From: Cytobacillus kochii | Lineage (GTDB): Bacteria > Bacillota > Bacilli > Bacillales > Cytobacillaceae | Assembly: GCF_020171845.1 (NCBI RefSeq) | Contig: NZ_JAIVAM010000008.1 | Span: 1-64,000 of the forward strand | Direction of reading: 5' to 3' | Length of the DNA: 64,000 bases | In this document: in pieces, positions 15,134-23,064 of the stretch | Layout: the number at the start of each line of letters is the position of its first letter | How positions within the stretch are numbered: the stretch's first letter is position 1 | Made by a program: the position numbers and the translations under genes | Notes under the pieces: model-generated | Told to the model about the DNA's origin: nothing | Seen by the model: only the letters and a program-made list of their open reading frames with translations | The model's database searches: none

Positions 15134-15179
15134 CCACTAGAATCTAACAGTTTGTAATATATTTGTAAGGCTCTAGTGG
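15134..15179. promoter_or_regulatory. eight-base dyad, long spacer
   Basis: CCACTAGA and TCTAGTGG are perfectly complementary and 30 bases apart, in a gene-free stretch upstream of the family A copy at 15211. Could be an operator or a hairpin loop; function unknown. Confidence 0.35.
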
Positions 15180-15210
15180 GAAAATTTCAAAAATTGCTAT
15201 TGACTTTAAA

Positions 15211-15231
15211 TTGAAAATAAATTAATATAAA
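15211..15231 (+). repeat. AT-rich 21 bp element (family A)
   Basis: Perfect copy in the leader of the gene at 15260. Confidence 0.75.
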
Positions 15232-15259
15232 ATTATTAAAACTTAGGTGGTGGTATTTT

Positions 15260-15469
15260 ATGTTGGCTTTAGAATACATGATCAAGATAAGAGAATACAT
15301 AAATGAGGCCATTAATGCTGTTGATAAAAGTGGAAGTGATAAAGTTGACGAAGTGGATATTCAAATAGCGTTTGGTAAAATTGATTCAGTAGAATTTGAT
15401 TCTGTGGCTGTGAAATGCCTATTGAGAGAAGAATTAAATGAAATAAGAAATCGGAAAAATGAATCTTAA
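15260..15469 (+). CDS. small hypothetical protein
   Basis: A 69-residue acidic, mainly helical protein with AGGTGGTGG upstream of the ATG. No family recognised. Confidence 0.6.
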   Translation: MLALEYMIKIREYINEAINAVDKSGSDKVDEVDIQIAFGKIDSVEFDSVAVKCLLREELNEIRNRKNES

Positions 15470-15481
15470 GGAGAATCAAAG

Positions 15482-15625
15482 ATGAGTCAATCAGTGATTA
15501 AACTAATAGAGGCGAAATTAGGCAGAGAGCTTTCTGAACAAGAAAGAGAATTATACTTACTTGCCTACAATTTAGGAGAGCAACGAGAGTTTGATCGTTG
15601 GGCAGACATTGTCCATGGTAAATGA
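15482..15625 (+). CDS. small hypothetical protein
   Basis: A 47-residue charged helical protein with AAGGAG upstream (SVIKLIEAKLGRELSEQERELY). The stop codon lies in the next composite repeat. Confidence 0.55.
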   Translation: MSQSVIKLIEAKLGRELSEQERELYLLAYNLGEQREFDRWADIVHGK

Positions 15626-15657
15626 AACAGATGTTTTATTGAAAATAAATTAATAGT
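15621..15657 (+). repeat. composite element, family B fused to A
   Basis: AATGAAA-CAGATG-TTTTATT runs straight into TTGAAAATAAATTAATAG, sharing the TT. Confidence 0.6.
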
Positions 15658-15672
15658 AGGAGTGTTAAAAAA

Positions 15673-16293
15673 GTGATTCTTATTGATGAGCCAGCAGAAA
15701 ATCACCTTAAACTCAGACAGTTAGATCAGTATATGCTTGGACATAAAGGTTATATAGCTGGAGGAGTATTTAAAAATATATACAACAATGAGAAGTATAA
15801 AGATATAGACATATTCTTTGAGAATGAAAAGGATTTTGTGGAAGCTAGTATTCAATTTAGTAACAGTCCTAAGTATAGTTTAAAGTATAAAAACAAAAAA
15901 GTTACAGCTTATTTAAATGCTGATACTAATGTAGTGGTGGAATTAATTAAGCATAAATTCAAAAGTCCTTTGGATATGATAGACGAATTTGATTTCACTA
16001 TTACAAAGTTTGTATATTACAAAGAAGATGCACTGGATGGAGAAGAATCCGTTTGGAAGATTGCTTATCACAGTAAGTTTTTTGAACATTTACATATGAA
16101 GAGATTAGTTATTGATCAGGAGATTAATGAAATAATTCTTCCAGTCAATTCGTTGAATAGGATGTTTAGGTATGCGAAGTATGGTTATTTTCCTTGTAGA
16201 GAAACTAAAGGTAAAATTATTGAAGCAATAAGAGAGATTCCTAATTTTTCAGAGGAGTTGTTAACAAGGGAACTATATAATGGATTGGATTAA
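15673..16293 (+). CDS. nucleotidyltransferase-fold protein
   Basis: A 206-residue protein with GTG start and AGGAGTG upstream. Residues about 28-55 read YIAGGVFKNIYNNEKYKDIDIFF, the Gly-Gly plus Asp-x-Asp signature of the polymerase-beta nucleotidyltransferase fold; a later FDFTITK may supply the third acidic residue. It could transfer a nucleotide to RNA, a protein or a small molecule. Distant members occur in many phages; the substrate cannot be deduced. Confidence 0.6.
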   Translation: MILIDEPAENHLKLRQLDQYMLGHKGYIAGGVFKNIYNNEKYKDIDIFFENEKDFVEASIQFSNSPKYSLKYKNKKVTAYLNADTNVVVELIKHKFKSPLDMIDEFDFTITKFVYYKEDALDGEESVWKIAYHSKFFEHLHMKRLVIDQEINEIILPVNSLNRMFRYAKYGYFPCRETKGKIIEAIREIPNFSEELLTRELYNGLD

Positions 16294-16318
16294 AAAATGA
16301 GTTAAAAGGAGTGGAGTC

Positions 16319-17020
16319 ATGTTAGCAAGAATTAAATTCATAAAAGAGAGCTTAAATTCTAACCAACTTAGTCGTGAGGAATTAAAAGTTTTAGAAGATT
16401 TCTTAGGGGAAAGTGTGAATGCACAAGAAATGAAATTAAGTGAGCAAGGTAAGCCTGAGACATTGAGTTGGAGAGACACCTTTGATTCGGAAATAGTAAA
16501 AAAAGATAGTGACTATAAACTAGTAACTCCATCAGGCATATTCAAAATAGATGACAATAATAATTACATAGTTGATTTAGAAAAATTCACATCAACATTC
16601 CCGCAACTCGAGTTTTCTATTAAAGGTGTTCCAAAGTCAGTTGGTGCTGATCACTCTGACATGATTACTGAAATGAATAAGATAGCAGAAAAAATTGATG
16701 AAGCTAAAAATCGCTTTGAAAAAGTTGTCGAGTTTAATCAAAAATGTGATATTCATGTACCAAATTTAGGTTTAATGAGTATTAATAAGTTAGCATTTGC
16801 TATAGATTACTGCACTGAAGCTTTACAAGGATTGCTCTATAAAGGGTGGAGAATTATTGCTGTATGCCCACAACCTGATCAAAGAAGACCAGATTACATT
16901 TTAGGAATGCATGTTCCTGATATAAATGACAGTGTTGTTGTTGAGCACTTTGTTGGTGAAGGTCGAGAAGGAGACTTAAAAGACAGTGACATGAAAAAGA
17001 AAGATAGTTTTGCTTTATAA
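16319..17020 (+). CDS. hypothetical protein
   Basis: A 233-residue protein with AAGGAGTGGAG upstream. It has a charged helical N-terminus, a central beta region and a helical segment about residues 118-150; the C-terminal half contains WRIIAVCPQPDQRRPDYILGMHV. Similar proteins are found in phage early regions, but I cannot name a function. Confidence 0.6.
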   Translation: MLARIKFIKESLNSNQLSREELKVLEDFLGESVNAQEMKLSEQGKPETLSWRDTFDSEIVKKDSDYKLVTPSGIFKIDDNNNYIVDLEKFTSTFPQLEFSIKGVPKSVGADHSDMITEMNKIAEKIDEAKNRFEKVVEFNQKCDIHVPNLGLMSINKLAFAIDYCTEALQGLLYKGWRIIAVCPQPDQRRPDYILGMHVPDINDSVVVEHFVGEGREGDLKDSDMKKKDSFAL

Positions 17021-17055
17021 AATCAGTCTTTTATTAAAAATAAACACATATAATT
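17016..17055 (+). repeat. composite element, family B fused to A-like
   Basis: TATAAAA-TCAGTC-TTTTATT at the stop codon, running into TTAAAAATAAACACATATAA, the ACACATA variant of family A. No rightward gene follows closely. Confidence 0.5.
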
Positions 17056-17074
17056 AAACTGATTTTGCATTAAG

Positions 17075-17106
17075 TTTCCTACCGACAGCTAGGAAAAATC
17101 CTAGCT
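17075..17106. terminator. two mutually exclusive hairpins
   Basis: TTTCCTA (17075-17081) can pair with TAGGAAA (17090-17096), or AGCTAGGA (17087-17094) with TCCTAGCT (17099-17106); the two stems share bases. They cover the stop codon of the leftward mini-protein gene and resemble a switchable 3' structure. Confidence 0.45.
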
Positions 17107-17238
17107 AAGCCGATTGATTTTCTTGTTAATCTTGACCATAAAACTAATGAGAATGGAACTAAAGATACTGGAAAGGACAGCACTTCCAACACCCATCCAC
17201 ATAAGAGAAACCAGTTTCTTTTTGTATGCAGGAAACAT
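17101..17238 (-). CDS. membrane mini-protein, possible type I toxin
   Basis: On the minus strand an ATG nine bases after AAAGGA opens 45 codons. The product has a basic N-terminus (FPAYKKK), one membrane segment (WMGVGSAVLSSIFSSILISFMV) and a basic tail (KINKKINRLS). This layout, the isolated leftward orientation and structured RNA at the 3' end resemble the small hydrophobic toxins of type I systems found in Bacillus prophages. It could also be a holin-like or inner membrane exclusion protein. Upstream in-frame ATG 17247 is an alternative start. Confidence 0.5.
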   Translation of the reverse strand: MFPAYKKKLVSLMWMGVGSAVLSSIFSSILISFMVKINKKINRLS

Positions 17239-17340
17239 AAGACACATCCTTTCTAAATTAAGGTTGCCAATTTTATTGCAAATTATGTAAATACGTAGTA
17301 ACGAACGTGCCTGAGATAAAGTGATCAAGAAAAGCAAAAA

Positions 17341-17364
17341 GAAGAGCCCAGGCAGTGGCTCTTC
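17341..17364 (-). terminator. intrinsic terminator, minus strand
   Basis: GAAGAGCC and GGCTCTTC form an eight-base stem; on the minus strand it is followed by a T-rich tract (TTTTTGCTTTTC). It would end a leftward transcript arising between 17365 and 17482, where no leftward gene is visible, so a short RNA is possible. Confidence 0.55.
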
Positions 17365-17383
17365 GAAGAAATGATAAAAAAGA

Positions 17384-17420
17384 GAAATTCATCGTATCCA
17401 CTATATAATATGAGAATTTC
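17384..17420 (+). promoter_or_regulatory. -10 flanked by inverted repeat
   Basis: TATAAT at 17404-17409, about 75 bases before the next rightward gene, is flanked by GAAATTC (17384-17390) and GAATTTC (17414-17420), a perfect dyad. The -35 is poor, so an activator or repressor is likely. Confidence 0.45.
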
Positions 17421-17481
17421 GACTGAATGAATAGGCAGATTAATCAACACAAGAATTATTAAGTTTACTAGGAGGTTATAA

Positions 17482-17862
17482 ATGAGAATTTTAGAGTATA
17501 AAAACTTACCTGAATTAGTGGGTAAAACAATTGCTTTTACTCATATAGCACAATTCGCAGAAAATGTAACAATTGCAACAGAAGACGGATGCGTAGTTGT
17601 AATTACTCAAGATGTAGACGAAGACTTTGGAGAAGCAAAGCAAACAAGAGTGCTTTTTGAACCGCACGCCAGGAGATACATTGAAAATCACAAATTTTTA
17701 AGAAGTGAATTAGGTAAGCTTGGAATTTTTAATATTGAAGTATACAAGAAAGAACAAGAAGAATTGGAACGTAAAAGAAGAGAAAAGCTTCGAATAAAGA
17801 AAGAAAAAGATGAACGTGAGCTTTTTGAAAAGCTAAAAGCTAAGTATGAAACAAAAGAGTAA
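17482..17862 (+). CDS. hypothetical protein with basic coiled-coil tail
   Basis: A 126-residue protein, ATG after AGGAGGT. The first 85 residues look like a compact beta-rich domain; the last 40 are a Lys/Arg/Glu-rich helix (EELERKRREKLRIKKEKDER) likely to form a coiled coil or contact nucleic acid. Begins a cluster of seven small rightward genes. Confidence 0.6.
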   Translation: MRILEYKNLPELVGKTIAFTHIAQFAENVTIATEDGCVVVITQDVDEDFGEAKQTRVLFEPHARRYIENHKFLRSELGKLGIFNIEVYKKEQEELERKRREKLRIKKEKDERELFEKLKAKYETKE

Positions 17863-17887
17863 AGGGATTTCCTAAGGAGGGGAAATG

Positions 17888-18067
17888 ATGGACGGTAAAG
17901 ATTATAAGGTTAAATGGTACGCAAGAGGGATGGACTTTAATTACAGTGGCACAAGAAAAGTATGGGCTTACGGCACAGAAGATGCAAAAGAACGTGTTAT
18001 AACGCGAGTGTCAAAAGAAATGTGTTTATCGAAGTCTTTAATCAACATTGAATCGATAGAACAATAA
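17888..18067 (+). CDS. small hypothetical protein
   Basis: A 59-residue basic protein; AAGGAGGGG fits ATG 17888 better than ATG 17885. Pattern YKVKWYARGMDFNYSGTRKVWAYG suggests a three-stranded sheet. Confidence 0.6.
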   Translation: MDGKDYKVKWYARGMDFNYSGTRKVWAYGTEDAKERVITRVSKEMCLSKSLINIESIEQ

Positions 18068-18127
18068 CTGCACATCACGAAGATGTTATGCAACTGGATA
18101 AGCAATATGTAAATCAGGGGTGAGTAT

Positions 18128-18586
18128 ATGGGGTTTGTAGTGAAAATAATTCCTCAAGATCATACGGATATAGAAGGATTTTACGCAGGAAACATAGTCA
18201 AGTATAGCAATGAGGGTGTAACTGTTCCCACACATACAGATGATTTAAGTTTGGCAAAAGTGTATAAACGAAGAAAAAACGCTGAAAATGCTTTGAATAA
18301 AATTTTAAAGGAATGTACTTTTGTAACAGAGTGTGAAGTAGAAGAAATAATTTCGGATGATGTAGTTAAATGTTGCCGTCATGCTTGTGGAAAACCTTTA
18401 ACAGATAAAATGGACATTGAATATAGTCAAGAGTTAGGGGAATACTTCTGTTCTGTCAGATGTGCAGAGGACTATTATTTTGACTATATGAGAAGTATCC
18501 CATTAGAAAATATCATTGAAGAGACAGAAGTTGTATATTTTAAAAATGGAAAATTGTATCAAAAAGATTTGTATAACAAAAATTAA
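18128..18586 (+). CDS. hypothetical protein with Cys-rich zinc site
   Basis: A 152-residue protein with a weak GGGGTGAG ribosome site. Residues about 85-120 carry CCRHACGK and CSVRCAED, a four-Cys zinc finger. The N-terminal part is a predicted alpha/beta domain. Function unknown. Confidence 0.6.
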   Translation: MGFVVKIIPQDHTDIEGFYAGNIVKYSNEGVTVPTHTDDLSLAKVYKRRKNAENALNKILKECTFVTECEVEEIISDDVVKCCRHACGKPLTDKMDIEYSQELGEYFCSVRCAEDYYFDYMRSIPLENIIEETEVVYFKNGKLYQKDLYNKN

Positions 18587-18633
18587 AGCAACAAAATGAT
18601 AGATGAGTTGATTAAAAAGGAGGCTTGTAACCA

Positions 18634-18993
18634 ATGGAACATAACGAAATGGTTAAATTTATGAAAGAGTTCGGCATTGATATATTGAATAGGTTCGATG
18701 AATTAATTATAGATGAAAAAACTAACACTTATGCATATATAGGCGGATGCGAAGATTTCGATGATGTTAAAACAAGGGTTGTATTTTCATTATGTCGCCC
18801 CATCAGTAAGGGGTTAGGCGAAAAGGATGCTGATCGCTTACTTGAACGGTTTAATAAATACTTCGGCAAGAATTTAACAAAGGATGACATGTTATTGATG
18901 TACCAAAAATTATGCTATCCATCAAAAATAGGCGTGTTTAAAGATTTTATAAAGCGTGATTTTCCATTAGATGAGTTAAAAAGGGCAGTTTAA
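18634..18993 (+). CDS. hypothetical protein
   Basis: A 119-residue protein, ATG after AAAGGAGG. The pattern of helices and a central YAYIGGCEDFDDVKTRVVFSLCRP strand pair is regular, but I know no named family. Confidence 0.6.
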   Translation: MEHNEMVKFMKEFGIDILNRFDELIIDEKTNTYAYIGGCEDFDDVKTRVVFSLCRPISKGLGEKDADRLLERFNKYFGKNLTKDDMLLMYQKLCYPSKIGVFKDFIKRDFPLDELKRAV

Positions 18994-19021
18994 TAGATCA
19001 GTTGATTAGGAGGGAAAGAGG

Positions 19022-19381
19022 ATGGATCAAATTAAGATTGACAGTCTGATTGCTGAAAAGATTATGAAGTGGAAAGTCTATAATTACGAAAATACTGGTA
19101 CATGTGAAGCAGAAGACGAGGAAGGAAACATTGTGATTATAGGCAAAGAGTTTTCTCCTTTATCCAGTATTCAAGATGCTTGGAAGGTAGTAAGTATATT
19201 GTCTGTTGATTATGGTGTTAAAGTTTATGAAGATTTAGGCGCTCCTTGTGAATGCTCATTGCATCATTTTAGTGAGGAACCGACTTTCTTCAGTGAAGCA
19301 GATACTGTTCCGATAGCAGTTTGTTTGGCTGCACTAAAAACGGTTGGCATTGATGCGGAACATTTATTAAACACAAGGTAG
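19022..19381 (+). CDS. phage ABA-sandwich-like protein
   Basis: A 119-residue protein, ATG after AGGAGGG. The segment DAWKVVSILSVDYGVKVYEDLGAPCECSLHHF, with aromatic and Cys residues after the helix, resembles the small phage alpha-beta-alpha sandwich domain proteins seen in Bacillus phages. These have no known biochemical role. Assignment is by pattern only. Confidence 0.55.
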   Translation: MDQIKIDSLIAEKIMKWKVYNYENTGTCEAEDEEGNIVIIGKEFSPLSSIQDAWKVVSILSVDYGVKVYEDLGAPCECSLHHFSEEPTFFSEADTVPIAVCLAALKTVGIDAEHLLNTR

Positions 19382-19392
19382 GAGGAGTTAAT

Positions 19393-19488
19393 TTGAATAA
19401 AGATTCCCTTCACCAAGCATTTATTTTAGCAATAATGATTTTGATGTTTGTGGTCGCGGTAGTTTTAGTAGCAAGAGGAATCATTTGA
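19393..19488 (+). CDS. 31-residue single-pass membrane peptide
   Basis: TTG start after AGGAGGAG. Nearly the entire peptide is one hydrophobic helix (AFILAIMILMFVVAVVLVA) with a Lys/Asp/His-bearing N-terminus. The ribosome-site stretch GGAGGAGTTAATTTG is duplicated before the next gene. Confidence 0.5.
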   Translation: MNKDSLHQAFILAIMILMFVVAVVLVARGII

Positions 19489-19502
19489 AAGGAGGAGTTA
19501 AT

Positions 19503-19757
19503 TTGGAGAAAAGGGCAAAGAAGATATTAGCAAATTTGAAAATGTTCATAGATGGTGACGAATGTCTTGAGGTTAATTATTCTGATGTTTTGGAAGTGGA
19601 AGAGCTTATTGAGAAACAGCAGAAGGAAATAGAGCTTCTTAAACGTTCCTATGTCAATCTGGGTATTAAACGAGACAACCAACTTAACGAAGCACAGAAA
19701 GAAATTAATAGACTAGAAAGACAGCTAGAAAAATCTCATTACTCCAGATATCATTAA
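19503..19757 (+). CDS. small coiled-coil protein
   Basis: An 84-residue protein from TTG 19503 after AAAGGAGGAG. Residues 35-80 form a long Glu/Gln/Lys-rich helix with heptad spacing. No function known. Confidence 0.55.
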   Translation: MEKRAKKILANLKMFIDGDECLEVNYSDVLEVEELIEKQQKEIELLKRSYVNLGIKRDNQLNEAQKEINRLERQLEKSHYSRYH

Positions 19758-19790
19758 ACAAATTTAAGAATTATAAAAGAGGAGAAAAAA

Positions 19791-19922
19791 ATGAATAATA
19801 ATCACCTTAAAAAAATAGTAAGCACTAAACAGAGAGACTTGTTGAACATGGTAGATTTAGCCTTGAGTACCAATGACAAAAAGTGGTTCATGGAACTTAC
19901 TGAGAAAATGAAGCAAGTTTAA
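19791..19922 (+). CDS. small hypothetical protein
   Basis: A 43-residue helical protein with AAGAGGAG upstream (VSTKQRDLLNMVDLALSTNDKKWF). The layout resembles an IDEAL-like short domain, but I cannot confirm this. Confidence 0.5.
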   Translation: MNNNHLKKIVSTKQRDLLNMVDLALSTNDKKWFMELTEKMKQV

Positions 19923-19926
19923 TAAT

Positions 19927-19967
19927 AATAAAATATGCATTTTATTTGAAAATAAATACATATAATA
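19927..19967 (+). repeat. composite element, family B fused to A
   Basis: AATAAAA-TATGCA-TTTTATT, a perfect dyad, continues into TTGAAAATAAATACATATAA in the leader of the next gene. Confidence 0.65.
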
Positions 19968-19979
19968 AGGTGGTAGAAT

Positions 19980-20231
19980 ATGATTAAAACTAAAAAAATA
20001 ACTGCTACTCATACAAACTATGGAAGATCCGATGGAAAATACATACCTTTAGATGAGAATATTAATCTTTTTCTTAAAGAAAATAATATTGATGATTTTC
20101 ACTTAGTTGATATTAAATATGCTCCAGTCGGTTTCTTTCAAGGAGGAAATGGCGAAGGCCAGCTAGAAGGTTCTGCATTAATTATTTATAAAGATTATAG
20201 CGATTATATCTATCAAGGCACAGTGCATTAA
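19980..20231 (+). CDS. Cse60-like small protein
   Basis: An 83-residue protein with AAGGTGG upstream. The opening MIKTKKITATH, an internal INLFLKENN and the VDIKYAPV...ALIIYKD strand pair recall the small Cse60-type sporulation/phage protein family. Function in phages is unknown. Family call is tentative. Confidence 0.5.
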   Translation: MIKTKKITATHTNYGRSDGKYIPLDENINLFLKENNIDDFHLVDIKYAPVGFFQGGNGEGQLEGSALIIYKDYSDYIYQGTVH

Positions 20232-20269
20232 TGGATGAAGCTTAACTTTTATTAGGAGGAATGATCTGA

Positions 20270-20452
20270 ATGACACTTAGTGATCACATTGAGGCTTGGT
20301 TAGAGGAACAGGAGAAAGCAGGAAAGACTAGGGACGAAATTCATAATACTCATTTTGCGTATAAAGATTGCATTGCGGTAATTAAAAAATCAGGGAGAAA
20401 AGACTATAAACTTGAGTTTTATATGCAACAAAAAGCAGTGTTTTTTAAATAA
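20270..20452 (+). CDS. small hypothetical protein
   Basis: A 60-residue protein, ATG after AGGAGGAA. Helical N-terminus and beta C-terminus. No family recognised. Confidence 0.55.
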   Translation: MTLSDHIEAWLEEQEKAGKTRDEIHNTHFAYKDCIAVIKKSGRKDYKLEFYMQQKAVFFK

Positions 20453-20461
20453 GATTAGGGA

Positions 20462-20893
20462 GTGACTGATATATACAAATTTACAATGCCAATTGGAGAT
20501 TGGTCAAATGATGGACACGGAAAATGTGATTACTATTACATAAATTCAAATAAATCTGTAGAGGAAGTTAGGGAAACCCACTTTCAATTATTAGAAAAGA
20601 CTGGTATAGATATTGAGCAAATCTGCAGCGAGTATGAAGATTCTTCAATAAGTATAGAGCTCTTCAATAGTTTGGTTGACTTAGGGATTAATATAGATAG
20701 ATTTGATTTACCTTATAAAGGTAATGTAGGTATTTCATCGGAAAACATGTGTTATTTGTGGATATTTTTATTAATGAAAACCGATGAAAACCTAAAATTA
20801 GAAATTGAAGATACTCCAGAAATGCTACCGTTTTACGGTTATGACGATAAGAAAAGACACATAGGCTTTGTGGGATATGGCTGCTTTAATTAG
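20462..20893 (+). CDS. hypothetical protein
   Basis: A 143-residue acidic protein starting at GTG with weak AGGGAG. It begins TDIYKFTMPIGDWSNDGHGKCDYYYI, reminiscent of a beta-rich domain with a long helical centre. No family recognised. Confidence 0.55.
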   Translation: MTDIYKFTMPIGDWSNDGHGKCDYYYINSNKSVEEVRETHFQLLEKTGIDIEQICSEYEDSSISIELFNSLVDLGINIDRFDLPYKGNVGISSENMCYLWIFLLMKTDENLKLEIEDTPEMLPFYGYDDKKRHIGFVGYGCFN

Positions 20894-20905
20894 GGGGGTA
20901 AAAAA

Positions 20906-21106
20906 ATGAAAAACTTGATAATACGAATCATTTTTAAGTCTGGTCGAATTACAGAAATCAATAGTAAGGATTTTTACCAAGGACAATTTAGGCAATGGAT
21001 TGATAGAAACTTTATAAAAAATTCCCATGAAACTTATGGATGGGTAGTGTGGGATGATTGTTTGATAAATGTTAGCGAGATTGAAAAAGTAGAGGAAGTA
21101 AAATAA
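20906..21106 (+). CDS. small hypothetical protein
   Basis: A 66-residue protein, ATG after AGGGGGG. The pattern (IIFKSGRITEI ... GWVVWDDCLINVSEIEKVE) is that of a small all-beta, SH3-like fold common in phage early proteins. Confidence 0.55.
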   Translation: MKNLIIRIIFKSGRITEINSKDFYQGQFRQWIDRNFIKNSHETYGWVVWDDCLINVSEIEKVEEVK

Positions 21107-21135
21107 GACGAATGATTTATAGGAGGAGATTAACA

Positions 21136-21435
21136 ATGAAAACTTATTCAAACGCTACTGCTTTAGCAGAATTATGGAATGAGAAAAAAGCTTATGGAGT
21201 TAATGCTAAAGCTTTATTAAAAGGTATTAAAGCTGCAACTAAAGTAAAAAAGACTAAGAAAAACCCAGATGGAATAAAGTTAGGAGAAGTAACTTTAGTA
21301 ATGCCAGAAGAATTTATTGGAACAGAATTAAAAGATACGTATGGTGGCGATGATATGTGGCTGATGTTTAAAATTAAAAAGGAAGACTGGAATAATAAGT
21401 TGAACGAATTGAAAGATAGAGAATTGAATAGCTAA
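21136..21435 (+). CDS. hypothetical protein
   Basis: A 99-residue basic protein from ATG 21136 after AGGAGGAG. Contains a Lys-rich stretch (KAATKVKKTKKNPDG) and an Asp-rich loop (TYGGDDMW). Function unknown. Confidence 0.6.
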   Translation: MKTYSNATALAELWNEKKAYGVNAKALLKGIKAATKVKKTKKNPDGIKLGEVTLVMPEEFIGTELKDTYGGDDMWLMFKIKKEDWNNKLNELKDRELNS

Positions 21436-21469
21436 TAGAAAACTAGAATTCTATGAGAGGTGATATAAG

Positions 21470-21826
21470 ATGAAACATTTACAAAGTGACAGTTATAAAG
21501 GCTATAAAATTGATATATATGGGAAGTTTAAAAGTAATTATTGTACCTGGGATTATGGGAATACTGATGTTGTAATTTTAGAATATAAAGTAACATCACC
21601 AAGTGGTCAATATGTGATGATAAGTGAGCGCCAAAAAAGAATAGCAATGAAAGAGAAAGGATTTAAATTTTTATTTATTAAATTTCCACCTTCTGAAACT
21701 TTAGAGGAGACTGTACATCGCATCTTGGATGATATAATTATAAAGTTTAAAAAACAGATAGACATTAAAATTACTGAGAAAGAAATGACAGACGGACTGC
21801 TAAGCAGCCTTAAGAAGGTAGAATAG
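21470..21826 (+). CDS. hypothetical protein
   Basis: A 118-residue protein, ATG after AGAGGTGAT. Beta-rich N-terminal half (YKGYKIDIYGKFKSNYCTWDY) and a helical C-terminal half. No family recognised. Confidence 0.6.
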   Translation: MKHLQSDSYKGYKIDIYGKFKSNYCTWDYGNTDVVILEYKVTSPSGQYVMISERQKRIAMKEKGFKFLFIKFPPSETLEETVHRILDDIIIKFKKQIDIKITEKEMTDGLLSSLKKVE

Positions 21827-21851
21827 ATTTTAATAAAATGAGGTGATTATA

Positions 21852-22559
21852 ATTAACGCTGCATTTGTTGTAAGTGATATCCATGGTCAGATAACTCAAT
21901 TTAAAAATATATTAGAAAATTGGGATAGAGAGAAACAGATGTTATTTATCTTAGGTGATTTAATTGATCGAGGTGAGGACTCTTTAGCTGTAGTTCGAGA
22001 GGTCATGAAGCTTAAGAAATTATATGGTAAGCAAATTGTAGTTCTTAAAGGGAATCACGAAGATATGTTGCTTACATTTTTAGATAATCCTACATATGAA
22101 ACAGGTAATCATTTTTTCATGAATGGTGGAAATACAACTGCAATGGATTTTACATCTGATGAGCACTTAATGTTCAGAAGTTATCAAGAAAGAGCTGAAC
22201 TAATGAAGGAAAGAACAGATGAAATTGATTTTATTAGATCGTTCAAAGATTATTATGAGTTTGGTGATGTATTGTTTGTGCATGGCGGCATAGATCCTTA
22301 TATTGAAAATTGGAGAAATACTCAACCTCATAAGTTTTACTGGTCTAGAGGTTGGTGGAATTATTCTAATAGAACTGGTAAAACAATCGTATATGGCCAT
22401 ACTCCCACACAAACAGTGTACGAAGATAAAAGTAATGAGATTTGGATTGACAGTAAAAATAAGTATATAAATATTGATGGTGGAGCTGTTTTTGGAGGAC
22501 AGTTAAATGCTATTGTAATTGATAAATCAGGAGAAATACTTAGTCTAAATACAGCTTGA
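21852..22559 (+). CDS. metallophosphatase (PP2A-type serine/threonine phosphatase family)
   Basis: The protein has the full metallophosphatase signature: VSDIHGQ, LGDLIDRGEDS, LKGNHEDM, FVHGGI and VYGHTP. It is close in form to the phage lambda phosphatase and symmetric Ap4A hydrolase group, so it removes phosphate from proteins or nucleotides. No ATG, GTG or TTG lies at the right distance from the AGGTGAT ribosome site; ATT at 21852 fits best (about 235 residues), ATA 21849 and GTG 21843 are alternatives. The non-standard start is noteworthy. Confidence 0.8.
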   Translation: MNAAFVVSDIHGQITQFKNILENWDREKQMLFILGDLIDRGEDSLAVVREVMKLKKLYGKQIVVLKGNHEDMLLTFLDNPTYETGNHFFMNGGNTTAMDFTSDEHLMFRSYQERAELMKERTDEIDFIRSFKDYYEFGDVLFVHGGIDPYIENWRNTQPHKFYWSRGWWNYSNRTGKTIVYGHTPTQTVYEDKSNEIWIDSKNKYINIDGGAVFGGQLNAIVIDKSGEILSLNTA

Positions 22560-22570
22560 AAAAATTTTAA

Positions 22571-22590
22571 TTGAAAATAAATTAATATAT
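22571..22590 (+). repeat. AT-rich element (family A)
   Basis: TTGAAAATAAATTAATATAT, whose last T is also the first base of a sigma-A -35. Confidence 0.7.
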
Positions 22591-22618
22591 TGACATTAAA
22601 TGAATGATAGTTTAATAT
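22590..22618 (+). promoter_or_regulatory. sigma-A promoter directly after family A element
   Basis: TTGACA, 17 bases, TAATAT. It would drive the replication gene cluster starting at 22650. Confidence 0.65.
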
Positions 22619-22649
22619 AATCACATAGCCAATTAAAGGAGGTGAGGAT

Positions 22650-23000
22650 TTGAAGTTACTCAAGGTTACGGACAAAGCGAAAGAGAAATACAAATCACAA
22701 ACAAAAGGGAATCAGGATACAAGTGATGATCAAGTAATTAAGAAACTAACACGAAATGTAATCCTGGTGAAAGAGACAGCACCAGATAGAATCAGCTGGG
22801 GTTGGAAAGGTATTATATACAGCTATGGTAGCTTAGATATTATCGTAAGGTTTGGAACAGTAGTTGACGTTCAGAACAAAGTAGGGAAGTTCACACATTG
22901 GAAAACACCTAAGTATAGATACATGGATTTAAATAAGAGATTAGGAATTACAGATTGCAAGTTTAAAAACAAGAAGAAAAAGTTTAAAAGGGTAAAGTAA
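22650..23000 (+). CDS. basic hypothetical protein
   Basis: A 116-residue protein with TTG start after AAAGGAGGTGAG. Strongly basic at both ends (KNKKKKFKRVK at the C-terminus), so probably nucleic-acid binding. It opens the replication cluster. Confidence 0.6.
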   Translation: MKLLKVTDKAKEKYKSQTKGNQDTSDDQVIKKLTRNVILVKETAPDRISWGWKGIIYSYGSLDIIVRFGTVVDVQNKVGKFTHWKTPKYRYMDLNKRLGITDCKFKNKKKKFKRVK

Positions 23001-23005
23001 ATTAA

Positions 23006-23045
23006 GATAAAATTACTATTTTAATTGAAAATAAATTAATATAAA
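23006..23045 (+). repeat. composite element, family B fused to A
   Basis: GATAAAA-TTACTA-TTTTAAT followed by a perfect family A copy at 23025-23045. Confidence 0.65.
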
Positions 23046-23064
23046 TAAATGGAGGAATGCGCAT

